The notes: a model not told the origin generated them from the sequence alone. A stretch of DNA of 64,000 nt from Citrobacter sp. MGH106 (GCF_001037495.1 NZ_KQ089822.1:2529403-2593402); one strand, 5' to 3'; shown: positions 8,966 through 16,523, counted from the stretch's first letter. Translations and numbers: made by a program.

Positions 8966-8988
8966 CCGGGCTATTACTTATAGCCCGG
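8966..8988 (+). terminator. Hairpin after the TonB receptor gene
   Basis: A perfect 9-bp stem CCGGGCTAT / ATAGCCCGG with a 5-nt loop, 19 nt after the receptor stop codon. It lacks a clear T-run, so termination may be weak or it may serve as an mRNA-stabilising hairpin. Confidence 0.5.
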
Positions 8989-9034
8989 ACTCAACTGGAA
9001 AATAATGTTAATTTAGCATAATACCGTATCAGAT

Positions 9035-9337
9035 TTACGAGCCATCTGCGCTCACTAAGTAATTCATAAGAATATAACGAGCATCCTGCCGCTTATGTTG
9101 ATCAATTAATGGCACAAGCCTTCTGAAATGTTCACTTGCACAGTGTTCGTCGAGTGCTGCATGGTCCGGCCATTCTTCGATAAAAATAAAGTGTCCCAGA
9201 TCCCTTTCATCAATATACAAATCATAAGAAATGCAGAGAGTTTCTTTTTTCGTTGCCGATACCAGCTCACGATACAGAGGGATAACGATATCAACACACT
9301 CAACTTTTATGAAATCTTCGGCAATAACTTTTAACAT
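9035..9337 (-). CDS. Putative antibiotic-biosynthesis-monooxygenase (ABM) domain protein
   Basis: A 100-residue ferredoxin-like dimeric alpha/beta-barrel protein of the ABM family (YgiN, LsrG). The family core is visible as ETLCISYDLYIDERDLGHFIFIEEW followed by DHAALDEHCASEHF, the pattern around the substrate pocket. Members act as quinol monooxygenases or as isomerases of small signals; nothing in the sequence tells which. A good AGGTTCGA-type ribosome site precedes ATG. It is a single gene between the receptor and gnsA. Confidence 0.75.
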   Translation of the reverse strand: MLKVIAEDFIKVECVDIVIPLYRELVSATKKETLCISYDLYIDERDLGHFIFIEEWPDHAALDEHCASEHFRRLVPLIDQHKRQDARYILMNYLVSADGS

Positions 9338-9456
9338 TCGAACCTCCAGGCTAAATCTGACTACACACTATGTGTGAAAGAACCGTTTTAAACAAGATGG
9401 ACTGACCTGGCGGTTGAACTGATAGGATAAAATTCACTGCAGTTTTTCATGGACAA

Positions 9457-9490
9457 AAAAGCATCACATCTTATGGATGATGATGCTTTT
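9457..9490 (-). terminator. Intrinsic terminator of gnsA
   Basis: Read on the minus strand, AAAAGCATCATCATC pairs with GATGTGATGCTTTT around a short loop and ends in a run of T. It lies 26 nt after the gnsA stop. Confidence 0.75.
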
Positions 9491-9515
9491 GATAATGTTG
9501 AATTGCTTTGGGGAA

Positions 9516-9689
9516 CTAGATCAATTTAATCTTAATATCATAACTTTCAAGACCCGTCATTTTCTCACGAGCAATAAACTGAATGTCAGAAACTTCTTTT
9601 CCTGTCTTTTTTTTGAGCTCAGCTATTTTCTTTGTGATAAATTCAGATATATCTGTTTCAGTTTTACGTTTCAAATCTTCGACGTTCAC
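9516..9689 (-). CDS. gnsA: GnsA/GnsB family small protein
   Basis: A 57-residue protein starting at GTG with AGAGGTG at ideal spacing. The sequence (NVEDLKRKTETDISEFITKK... ending EKMTGLESYDIKIKLI) is an obvious member of the GnsA/GnsB family, known in E. coli as multicopy suppressors of a secG defect that alter unsaturated fatty-acid content. In E. coli gnsA and gnsB also lie next to cold-shock genes (cspG, cspI), the same neighbourhood as here. Confidence 0.85.
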   Translation of the reverse strand: MNVEDLKRKTETDISEFITKKIAELKKKTGKEVSDIQFIAREKMTGLESYDIKIKLI

Positions 9690-9749
9690 TATGCACCTCT
9701 TCTGGTCTGTAACGGCATCAACGCGCCAGTAGGTATGATTCAGTATAAC

Positions 9750-9876
9750 TATACTCTAAATAAATCGAGTTGCAGGAAGACAGCCAGCGAGACGATCTCG
9801 GGGACCTGACTCCGGTAAGTGATCCGGATGGACAAGCACAGCCAGCATATATGCAACCTGAAGTACGACGAGTATA
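9750..9876. repeat. ERIC (intergenic repeat unit) element, full length
   Basis: The element spans exactly 127 bp with terminal TATACTC / GAGTATA inverted repeats, and contains the family's internal landmarks (GAGTTGCAGGAAG near the left end, TGCAACCTGAAGTA near the right end, and a central GACTCCGGTAAGTGA stretch). This is the standard size of the enterobacterial repetitive intergenic consensus. It lies between gnsA and the 75-residue unknown gene. The rest of the 9690-10021 gap shows no other feature I can support. Confidence 0.85.
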
Positions 9877-10021
9877 TGCAACCGTTGATATCTATAGACT
9901 ATTCAGTAAGAAGATTCAATAACCACAGACTTACTGTCTATTAGTTAGACAAGAATTGTTCATAGATGAAACAACAGCAGAAGAGTTTATACAACTTGGT
10001 AGTAAAAACGCCCGACAGCCA

Positions 10022-10249
10022 TTACAACAACTTCGATGCAGCCTCAAGAATCTCATCAGAACTAACATCACGATCAGAGGCAACATAGACCACTTTATGA
10101 TCTCCTGTTAGTGAAGGGAAGCCAGCTGACATCAGGGTTAGGTGAGCTTTCTCACCATTTGGATACTCACGTAATATCGTGGTGATGCCTTCCATCAATG
10201 ACACAGTAACCGCTGGTTCTGTGTTAAAAAAAACTATCACTTTTTTCAT
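10022..10249 (-). CDS. Conserved small protein of unknown function in cold-shock locus
   Basis: A 75-residue protein beginning MKKVIVFFNTEPAVTVS and ending SDEILEAASKLL. It has no signal peptide or membrane helix, and the alternation of beta-like and alpha segments (VIVFFN, MEGITTILREY, HLTLMSAG, KVVYVAS) suggests a small alpha/beta fold. I do not recognise the family. It follows the cspG-ymcF terminator on the same strand, so it probably has its own promoter. An upstream in-frame GTG/ATG extension is unlikely because it would run through that terminator. Confidence 0.6.
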   Translation of the reverse strand: MKKVIVFFNTEPAVTVSLMEGITTILREYPNGEKAHLTLMSAGFPSLTGDHKVVYVASDRDVSSDEILEAASKLL

Positions 10250-10301
10250 AACCGCACCATGATGATCCTGACTGGAACACCTTTTAACAGGTTGAAAAAA
10301 A

Positions 10302-10318
10302 GGCTCCATAAAGGAGCC
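10302..10318 (-). terminator. Terminator of the cspG-ymcF transcript
   Basis: On the minus strand GGCTCC / GGAGCC with a 5-nt loop is followed by seven T residues. It lies 9 nt after the ymcF stop. Confidence 0.85.
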
Positions 10319-10326
10319 CAATAAAA

Positions 10327-10515
10327 TTATTTCCTGAAATCCAATGGAGCCTGGCCGGAACGAATGTACAGTGCAATATTATCAAATGTAATCATTGTAG
10401 ATTTGCAAAAAATACATTTTGCCCCGAAAGGATTTCTGTCAGTAACATCGAAAGTCGATGTTCTGTATTGAGAACCATGACAACATGGACACCGGAAGTG
10501 AATATGATTAGTAAT
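10327..10515 (-). CDS. ymcF: YmcF/YnfQ cold-shock small protein with ATT start codon
   Basis: A 62-residue protein in the frame ATT-ACT-AAT-CAT-ATT, giving (M)TNHIHFRCPCCHGSQYRTS and ending APLDFRK. It carries two CxxC pairs (CPCC and CIFC), suggesting a small zinc ribbon. It matches E. coli YmcF/YnfQ, small proteins encoded just after cspG and the cspB/cspI genes. There is no ATG or GTG that preserves the frame. AAGGTAACTGTT places a Shine-Dalgarno 8 nt before ATT, a rare start codon best known from infC. It begins 10 nt after the cspG stop, so it is co-transcribed. Confidence 0.8.
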   Translation of the reverse strand: MTNHIHFRCPCCHGSQYRTSTFDVTDRNPFGAKCIFCKSTMITFDNIALYIRSGQAPLDFRK

Positions 10516-10525
10516 AACAGTTACC

Positions 10526-10738
10526 TTAAAGTGTCACGACATTAACTGCCGATGGGCCTTTGGGTCCCTGTTCTACACCAAACTCGACTTCCTGATTTTC
10601 ATTCAGAGTTTTAAAATCGGTTCCCTGAATGGCAGAAAAATGGACAAACACATCTTTACTACCGTCTTTAGGAGTAATGAATCCAAATCCTTTCTCAGGA
10701 TTGAACCACTTAACTAAACCAGTCATTTTATTAGACAT
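10526..10738 (-). CDS. cspG: Cold shock protein CspG-like
   Basis: A 70-residue CspA-family RNA chaperone that starts [13 protein letters not shown], with RNP1 (KGFGFI) and RNP2 (DVFVHF) on the OB fold. The MSNKMTG start is that of CspB/CspG rather than CspA (MSGKMTG). It has AAGGTAATA as ribosome site and a 140-nt leader with cold-shock signatures. A GTG directly before the ATG is not needed as start. It should melt RNA structure after temperature downshift. Confidence 0.9.
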   Translation of the reverse strand: MSNKMTGLVKWFNPEKGFGFITPKDGSKDVFVHFSAIQGTDFKTLNENQEVEFGVEQGPKGPSAVNVVTL

Positions 10739-10878
10739 CACTATTACCTTTTTGAGTAAGCCCTTAGGCAGAATGGTCCGAAAAAAATTTATCAGAAAAA
10801 ACCAAAAGGATTCTTAAGAGGTGAAAGTGAAGAGAAATACTTCAATAACTACTTCAGATAATTTTGTATCAAACCGCA
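10739..10878 (-). promoter_or_regulatory. Long cold-shock 5' leader of cspG
   Basis: The minus-strand leader begins with GCGGTTTGATACA, corresponding to the cold box at the start of CspA-family mRNAs. Just before the start codon it carries GCCTAAGGGCTTAC then AAAAAGGTAATA, matching the conserved upstream box and ribosome site. Leader length (about 140 nt) fits the 150-160 nt of known cold-shock mRNAs, which act as thermoresponsive RNA. Confidence 0.7.
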
Positions 10879-11232
10879 CAACCATTAACGCATGGTTAAC
10901 CAAACATCGCAAGCTTTAGTTTCATCCTGACTCATTACTTCTTCCAACACACAGAAGAACAAGTGAAGTTTCCCAATAAAAAGAGGATGAAATTTATTGT
11001 AAGCCACTGCAAATCATACAGTAAATTTGGCTGATAATCTTATATCAAAATATTAAAGCCCTATTAGTGAAAGAAAGAAAATGCTGTCATCGATCAACGT
11101 CATTATCTGGGGGGATTTTGCGCCAAGGGTTCTCCGATGGCGCAGGAGGCTCAGGTTGTACAAACCGGAGATTGAAATCTTAAAGAATGATGAATCTGCG
11201 AGATAGCGGTTCTGAGTATAAAAATGACTGTC
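10879..11232. other. Non-coding stretch, one weak short ORF
   Basis: This contains the probable cspG promoter at its left edge. A 41-codon open frame (11081-11206, plus strand, starting MLSSINVIIWGDF) has no convincing ribosome site, is rich in rare AGG codons, and matches no family I know. I see nothing else definite. Confidence 0.4.
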
Positions 11233-11487
11233 TTACTTATACCAGCAGCGTCCACCATTATCTGCCTGACTCGCATCCGGCAGTTCCTCGCAATCAGGAA
11301 GAGTTACACCGTGTCTCGTAACCATACGATATCCATCAGAACTGGTGTAATCGTCGTTCTGATGTTCATGATGGTGATGTTCCTTACGCTCCTGGTCACG
11401 CTTTGCGTCAGCATAGCGTTGTGCAAAGTCCGCAGAACAGCCAGACAATAAAGTTGTGAATACAATAAATGTGATTAACTTTTTCAT
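11233..11487 (-). CDS. Small His-rich lipoprotein, unknown function
   Basis: An 84-residue predicted lipoprotein: signal MKKLITFIVFTTLLSGC with the lipobox LLSG|C at residue 17, then a charged helix (FAQRYADAKRDQERKE), a His cluster HHHHEHQ, and a C-terminal part with two cysteines (LPDCEEL, GGRCWYK). The His cluster could bind metal, but that is only suggestive. It lies 24 nt downstream of the next exported protein on the same strand and probably shares its transcript. No family recognised. Confidence 0.7.
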   Translation of the reverse strand: MKKLITFIVFTTLLSGCSADFAQRYADAKRDQERKEHHHHEHQNDDYTSSDGYRMVTRHGVTLPDCEELPDASQADNGGRCWYK

Positions 11488-11511
11488 GTGTTGTGTCTCT
11501 TTTATTATAAA

Positions 11512-11892
11512 TTAGCGAACAACTACCGATGCAACAGCATCATCCTGCCCCCAAACCAGAGTCGCATAACGGTCATCCTTACGATATTTACTACCGTCCT
11601 GAGAGATACGTGTCCACCCATCAGACTCCATTACATCAACAGCTTCCCCACGAAAGGATCCCACAACCATCTGATTTAAATGCGCGCGGATTACATCCGG
11701 AGAATTATATCCTCCGTGACGACGAGCATTTCGCTCATTCTGCTCTGCAGTTTTGTGAATATTACAAGTGGTACCTGCATTCATTTCAGTACAACCGGAA
11801 CGCTCAAGCTGAGCGCGGTAATGAGCATTAATAGCTAAAGCCGGTGATGTATGAATTACAGCAACAATAGCCACAGCAATTAACTTCTTCAT
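11512..11892 (-). CDS. Exported protein of unknown function
   Basis: A 126-residue protein with a signal peptide (MKKLIAVAIVAVIHTSPALA|I), two cysteines ten residues apart (SGCTEMNAGTTCNIH) likely to form a disulfide, and a C-terminal half of short beta strands (GEAVDVMES, RYATLVWGQDD, VASVVVR). It is preceded by AGAGGTAAT. It should be periplasmic or secreted. It lies between a frameshifted small gene upstream and a lipoprotein gene downstream, all on the minus strand. I do not recognise a family. Confidence 0.7.
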   Translation of the reverse strand: MKKLIAVAIVAVIHTSPALAINAHYRAQLERSGCTEMNAGTTCNIHKTAEQNERNARRHGGYNSPDVIRAHLNQMVVGSFRGEAVDVMESDGWTRISQDGSKYRKDDRYATLVWGQDDAVASVVVR

Positions 11893-11903
11893 AATATTAC
11901 CTC

Positions 11904-12060
11904 TTAAATATTTTCAGCGGTATCAAAACCCGCACGATATGCTTCAAGTTTTCTGTCAGCACAAACTATTTCATCTGATATTGGACGCCCTTTAATCCCG
12001 GCCCTTTCTCAATGGAAGCTCTTCATTCAGTAACCTGAAACACTCTGGCAATATAGACAT
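11904..12060 (-). pseudogene. Frameshifted small gene upstream of the exported-protein pair
   Basis: An ATG at 12060 with GGAG four bases upstream opens MSILPECFRLLNEELPLRKG and stops after 22 residues. A +/-1 shift at the RKG-coding region continues as GIKGRPISDEIVCADRKLEA and ends FDTAENI at 11904, 11 nt before the next gene's start. The two halves read like one protein of about 50 residues broken by a single-base indel. Family unknown. It could instead be chance, as both pieces are short. Confidence 0.4.
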
Positions 12061-12586
12061 TAACTCCGTAAAAAATAACAACTTCACAATGGTAAACCGC
12101 ATATTTTACTTTCATTCATAAGTAGAATTTAACATCTTAATAAATATAGACTTCTGACTCACGATGGAATCAATGTTGACATTTATTTGCATGACGGCAG
12201 ATTACTAACGACAAAAACATGGCATTTAGTTTATCTTAAACATGCTATTAACACGCAAACCAAATGCATCTTTGCTGTATTAATAAATATCACCATGCAT
12301 ATCAGATATGCAAACAGTTTTTACACCCCACCCCTTAATGGGATTATTCTGACTGCGAGTATTGCGCATGAAATAATGTAGACATTCATTTGCAAAGCAC
12401 CTGCTCTAAATATTTCCCGACACAGAACGTTGCAAAAATGTATATTTAGCTACCAGTTTATTAATCAATATATAACAAAATATTGTAATTGAAGTTATTT
12501 CAATAATATTTCACATATAAAAGTTGGATGTTGATAACCTCATCATCGTGCAGGCCATAAACGATAAGGATAGACAGGCAAAAAAA
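12061..12586. other. AT-rich intergenic stretch, no gene seen
   Basis: This is strongly AT-rich with many stops in all frames. A 64-codon open frame (12187-12381) has no ribosome site or recognisable content and I do not accept it. It forms the left flank of the icd-associated island. Confidence 0.5.
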
Positions 12587-12608
12587 ACGGGAACCGTTCG
12601 GTTCCCGT
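12587..12608 (-). terminator. Terminator behind the distal icd 3' fragment
   Basis: The stem ACGGGAAC / GTTCCCGT with a 6-nt loop is followed on the minus strand by seven T residues. It lies just after the orphan icd stop codon and is probably an original icd terminator displaced with the gene end. Confidence 0.75.
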
Positions 12609-12631
12609 TCTCCCACAACCCAGAATCTGGA

Positions 12632-12745
12632 TTACATGTTTTCGATGATCACGTCGCCAAACTCTGAATATTCCAGCGGGTTAGCACCGCCCATCAGACG
12701 TTCGAAATCATAACTTACGGTTTTGGCGTTGATTGCGTCTTCCAT
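12632..12745 (-). pseudogene. Orphan icd 3' end, distal copy
   Basis: In the minus frame this 114-bp piece reads [20 protein letters not shown]...[14 protein letters not shown], the last 37 residues of isocitrate dehydrogenase with a few substitutions and an open frame. It starts abruptly next to unrelated AT-rich DNA. Together with a second fragment and intact icd it marks site-specific integration into icd, as with e14 and phage 21, where the displaced gene end is left at the far side of the insert. It differs from the intact icd end at many third positions, so the two have separate histories. Confidence 0.9.
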
Positions 12746-12878
12746 TAATGGAATTTCTTTTGGAAGATAGTAGTTTTTATCAATTTGTCATCATTAATAT
12801 ATCTGGCTAGATATGTTTTTCATACAAATTTATGAAATTAAAAAATCTGCCAGAATGACAGATTCCTTTAATTTATAA

Positions 12879-13595
12879 TTAGAGATTTGCAACGTTATGG
12901 TATACTTTTTGTACATCATCGTCATCTTCAAGGGCATCAACAAGTCCTGCAAAGATTTCTAAATCTTCTGGTGAAAGCTCAACTTCTGATTGAGCAATCA
13001 TTTCTAATTCTGTTGTTGAGAATTCAGTAATTCCAGCTGCTTTTAGAGCTGCAATTCCTTTGTGAAGATCTGTAGGTTCAGTATAAATAACGATGTTTCC
13101 TTCTTCTTCGGTTACATCACGAACATCAACTTCAGCATCAAGCAAAATTTCAAAAATATGGTCAGGGTCTGTGCCTTCAAATACAATCACGCCAGTATTG
13201 TCAAACATATAGCTGACAGCACCTGCCGCTCCGATATTCCCGCCTTTTTTATTGAAAATAGTGCGGACATTAGCAATCGTACGGTTAACATTTGATGTCA
13301 AGGTTTCAGCGATAATCATTGAACCATTTGGCCCAAAGCCTTCATAACGCCCTTGCACGAACGTTTCATCTCCGCCACCTTTGGCTTTATCAATTGCTTT
13401 ATCAATAACATGCTTTGGAACTTGTGCTTGTTTTGCACGTTCAATAACAAATTTTAAAGATGAGTTTGATTCTGGATCTGGCTCGCCTTGTTTAGCAGCA
13501 GCATAAATTTCCACACCGAACTTTGCATATACTTTTGACGTTGCACCGTCTTTAGCCGTTTTTTTAGCAACAATATTGGCCCATTTACGTCCCAC
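12879..13595 (-). CDS. yeeN: YeeN, YebC/PmpR-family protein
   Basis: A 238-residue YebC-family protein (DUF28). Members act as transcription regulators or help translate proline-rich motifs. It begins [20 protein letters not shown], has the family segment [20 protein letters not shown], and an acidic C-terminus [14 protein letters not shown]. It is nearly identical to E. coli YeeN, a second YebC paralogue resembling Gram-positive versions. The start is GTG, with GAGGAGA nine bases upstream. In E. coli it lies beside amn; here it is inside the icd-linked insert while amn is 49 kb away. Its AT-rich composition contrasts with the backbone. Confidence 0.92.
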   Translation of the reverse strand: MGRKWANIVAKKTAKDGATSKVYAKFGVEIYAAAKQGEPDPESNSSLKFVIERAKQAQVPKHVIDKAIDKAKGGGDETFVQGRYEGFGPNGSMIIAETLTSNVNRTIANVRTIFNKKGGNIGAAGAVSYMFDNTGVIVFEGTDPDHIFEILLDAEVDVRDVTEEEGNIVIYTEPTDLHKGIAALKAAGITEFSTTELEMIAQSEVELSPEDLEIFAGLVDALEDDDDVQKVYHNVANL

Positions 13596-13628
13596 TGGAA
13601 TGCTCTCCTCGACAATTTATTTACATTA

Positions 13629-13658
13629 CTGGCAGGTTAATAACCTGCCAGTTTTTTT
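13629..13658 (+). terminator. Perfect terminator hairpin upstream of yeeN, plus-strand orientation
   Basis: CTGGCAGGTT and AACCTGCCAG flank a 3-nt loop (13629-13651), followed by seven T on the plus strand. It points away from yeeN and has no plus-strand gene before it, so it is either an antisense terminator or a leftover from a previous gene arrangement. Confidence 0.7.
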
Positions 13659-13692
13659 CCGTCATATTATATCATAATATGTAAATACTCGT

Positions 13693-13890
13693 CTATGAGA
13701 AATAAAACATCCAAACTTTACGAAATGTTACTTTGATTTTATCAATAGCTAATATTGTAGATAAGCTACTTCCGAACTTCCTTCTGGTTCTTTTGTTTTT
13801 TCTTAATAATTGATCTGCAGCAATAATACATAAGGCAAGAGAAACAAAAGTGATAATCCAGACAAAAACACCTACTGTGTCGGAGAGATG
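13693..13890 (-). pseudogene. Remnant of a membrane protein C-terminus
   Basis: An open minus-strand frame of 65 codons lacks a start codon. It encodes a hydrophobic helix (VGVFVWIITFVSLALCIIAA) followed by a very basic tail (LLRKNKRTRRKFG) and ends VWMFYFS. The positive-inside pattern is that of a real cytoplasmic tail after a last membrane helix. It is bounded by stops and by the LysR gene, so it looks like the truncated end of an integral membrane protein. Family unknown. Confidence 0.35.
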
Positions 13891-13908
13891 CTATGTTCGT
13901 ATACATAT

Positions 13909-14849
13909 TTATGATGGCAAATTAGCATCCAAATCCACCTGGTTATAAAACTCCTGCTCCAGTTTCGTTTCCAGTATCGAACGAATCTCAAATGCCAGAT
14001 TTTTATAAAAAACCGAAAACTCGTCATTTTTGCACAACAGAACAATTTTGCGACGCTCTTTACGTTTTTTGATCCGGATGATCTTTAGCGAGTCAGAAAA
14101 AGCTGGAATAGTGGTAATAAACAGCGGTGTAGTTAACGTCCACCCGTAACCACAGGCTATCAGTTTCAAAATCTCATCAGCATTGTCCATTTCAAACTGA
14201 ATGGCAGGAGAAAAGTTTTGCCATTTTAGCCAGTTGAGTGTCTGGATTCCCGTTGGCGTATTTTGGGTATAAGCAATGTAGTTCCGCTGCTTACATAATT
14301 CTTCCAGCTCTGTTTCCGGCCATGTTTTGGGACAAATACATAGAAACTCTTCCTCAATCAACGGGTACATTCTAACATTGGGCGGCATTTCAGTATGTAA
14401 CATGGTTACAGCCAGATTAATATCCCCCTTATTAAGCGCCTGGAGCAATCCAGATGCTGTGCCTGTCACCTGAAAAATATGCTTCACATGTGGTTGCAGA
14501 AACTTAAGGATATCCAGGCCAACGGTTTTACTAATTGAATCCACAAAACCAATTTTCAGATTCGAAATATGTCCGTCGCTTATTGCATTGATATGTTCTT
14601 GCAGGTGAACACCGTTATCAATAATTTTTTTCCTAGCGGGTAGAGTGCTTGCCCGGCAATTGTCATCTGGATTGGTCGCTGTGAACGGTTGACCAGAGCA
14701 GTATTTAATCCTACCTCAAGGTTTGCAACCTGCTGCGAAATTGATGACTGAGTCACGTTGAGTTTCCTGGCTGCAGCTGTAAATGAGCCTGTGTCTATCA
14801 CGGCTAAAAATGCCTGTAATTGCTTAAAATCGAAGTTAATATCCTTCAT
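13909..14849 (-). pseudogene. LysR-family regulator with a frameshift at a poly-A tract
   Basis: The N-terminal 89 residues (from MKDINFDFKQLQAFLAVIDT) form a winged-helix DNA-binding domain and run into a stop. The effector-binding domain continues in the next frame (SNLKIGFVDSISKTVGLDIL... to 13909). The shift is at GG-AAAAAAA-TTATTGAT (14630-14636): eight A instead of seven would give an unbroken GKKIIDNG reading and a protein of about 310 residues. It may be a true loss, a base-calling error, or rescued by transcriptional slippage. It is divergent from the aspartase-like gene, the normal position for its regulator. Confidence 0.85.
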
Positions 14850-14946
14850 CCCCATCCCTTAGCATTACATTTTTTAATAGTATCTATCTAACTTTTAAAT
14901 GGTATTTTTTCTTTGAGCTACTTCAAACTATCTGTCACATCACTAA

Positions 14947-14968
14947 ATTAAGGTATAGCCACCTTAAT
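14947..14968. promoter_or_regulatory. Candidate operator upstream of the aspartase-like gene
   Basis: A perfect inverted repeat ATTAAGGT / ACCTTAAT with a 6-bp centre ends 17 bp before the start codon. It has the T-N11-A character of LysR sites, but its closeness to the start suggests a repressor site or leader hairpin instead. Confidence 0.45.
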
Positions 14969-14985
14969 ACACAAGAGAAACAGAA

Positions 14986-16416
14986 ATGCGTGAAGAGAAG
15001 GATTTATTAGGAACTTTAATGGTGCCAGATGAAGCTTACTACGGTATTCAAACACAACGTGCGGTGCTGAATTTCTCAGTATCGGGCAAAACAGCAGGAG
15101 AAATCCCACACTTTTTATGGTCTATCGCCGCAATCAAGCAAGCGGCAGCACAGGCGAACAGACAAATTGGTGCGCTGGATCAGCAGAAAGCGTCGGCCAT
15201 CGTTACAGCATTGAAGGAGGTAATGGCCGGTGATTTTGATGCCCATTTCCCCATTGATGTTTTTCAGGGAGGCGGCGGCACTTCAACCAACATGAACATG
15301 AATGAAGTGGTCGCAAACCGTGCTAATGAGCTAATTACCGGCAAACGTGGATATGATGAGATTCACCCGAATACCCACGTTAATATGGGACAGTCAACGA
15401 ATGACGTCATCCCTGCGGCGATGAAAATGACCAGCCGCATGAATATAGATCAATTGTTAGTCCAATTGGAAAAACTGGAAGCAGTGTTAACAGAAAAAAG
15501 TTGCCTGTTTGCTGACAAGGTGAAATTAGGGAGAACCTGCTTACAAGATGCAGTGCCGATGACGTTTGGCCAGCAATTTGGCGCTTATCGCACGCAGGTA
15601 AGCAGACTTAAAGCAAAAATGGTGGAAGTCAGAGAAGAAGCATTATTTTTACCGTTGGGAGCGACTGCTATAGGTACGGGATTGTCCACTCACGAAGGAT
15701 ATATCCCGGCAGTTTATCAGTGGCTGGAAATTATTACTGGTGATAAATATACCCCGGAAGAAGATTTCTTTGATGGTCTCCAGCACGGTGACTTTTATAT
15801 TGAATTTTCCGCACAGCTTAAAAAAATAGCTGCGTTTCTCTCCAAAATGGCTACCGATTTTCGTATTCAGGGTTCAGGACCAAGAGCTGGCTTTAATGAA
15901 ATTATTGTCCCTGCGGTGCAACCGGGCTCTTCAATTATGCCAGGCAAAATTAATCCTGTAATGCCCGAACTGATAAATCAAATTGCGTATCAGGTGATTG
16001 GCAATGACCTAACTGTGACGATGGCTGTTGAGGGTGGTGAACTTGATCTGAACGTGTGGGAACCGGTGCTGTTGAAAGCGCTCTTTGAATCCTGCTCGTT
16101 ATTGACTAAAGGGATACCTTTATTTATTGACAAGTGCCTGAAGGATATCGCGATCAATGAAGAAGTGAGCGCTCGTTATGCAGAGGAAAGTACAGCGCTT
16201 GCGACCATTATCGCAACACTGTTTGGCTATCAGGTTGGCTCTCGAATTGCCAAGGCTGCGTTTCAGCAACGGACCAGTGTAAAGCAGGTCGTGTTAGCAG
16301 AAAAGCTGCTGACGCCAGTACAGGCAGATTATTTGCTTGATCCAATGAATATGACCGTTCCACAAAAAAGTACAGCAGTGATTAAACGCTATCAAAAAGA
16401 AATGAATATTTCGTAG
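14986..16416 (+). CDS. Aspartate ammonia-lyase-like enzyme
   Basis: A 476-residue member of the aspartase/fumarase superfamily. AspA converts aspartate to fumarate and ammonia in the cytoplasm. Conserved blocks seen are FQGGGGTSTNMNMNEVVAN, HVNMGQSTND, GRTCLQDAVPMTFGQ and the signature GSSIMPGKINPVMPELINQ with the catalytic serine loop. The VMPELINQ continuation is aspartase-like (VVPEVVNQ), unlike fumarase. Identity to core AspA is clearly partial, so it is a paralogue. A dicarboxylate carrier gene follows after 107 nt and a LysR gene is divergent. It lies inside the icd-associated insert. Confidence 0.85.
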   Translation: MREEKDLLGTLMVPDEAYYGIQTQRAVLNFSVSGKTAGEIPHFLWSIAAIKQAAAQANRQIGALDQQKASAIVTALKEVMAGDFDAHFPIDVFQGGGGTSTNMNMNEVVANRANELITGKRGYDEIHPNTHVNMGQSTNDVIPAAMKMTSRMNIDQLLVQLEKLEAVLTEKSCLFADKVKLGRTCLQDAVPMTFGQQFGAYRTQVSRLKAKMVEVREEALFLPLGATAIGTGLSTHEGYIPAVYQWLEIITGDKYTPEEDFFDGLQHGDFYIEFSAQLKKIAAFLSKMATDFRIQGSGPRAGFNEIIVPAVQPGSSIMPGKINPVMPELINQIAYQVIGNDLTVTMAVEGGELDLNVWEPVLLKALFESCSLLTKGIPLFIDKCLKDIAINEEVSARYAEESTALATIIATLFGYQVGSRIAKAAFQQRTSVKQVVLAEKLLTPVQADYLLDPMNMTVPQKSTAVIKRYQKEMNIS

Positions 16417-16452
16417 TTTATCAATTAAATAAATAATCAGTTTTAACCGGGG

Positions 16453-16476
16453 GTAATGAATATTTATATTCATTAC
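16453..16476. promoter_or_regulatory. 24-bp near-perfect palindrome between lyase and carrier genes
   Basis: Two 11-bp arms (GTAATGAATAT and its complement) meet around TT. As RNA this gives a hairpin without GC strength or T-run, so an operator or mRNA processing site is more likely than termination. Confidence 0.45.
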
Positions 16477-16523
16477 CTAACCATCCCTTTTGCGAGAATT
16501 ATAAATAAAAACAGGTCAATTTT

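Noticed and set aside
12187..12381. 64-codon plus-strand frame in AT-rich DNA
   Set aside because: No Shine-Dalgarno, no protein-like composition, in a region with many short chance frames.
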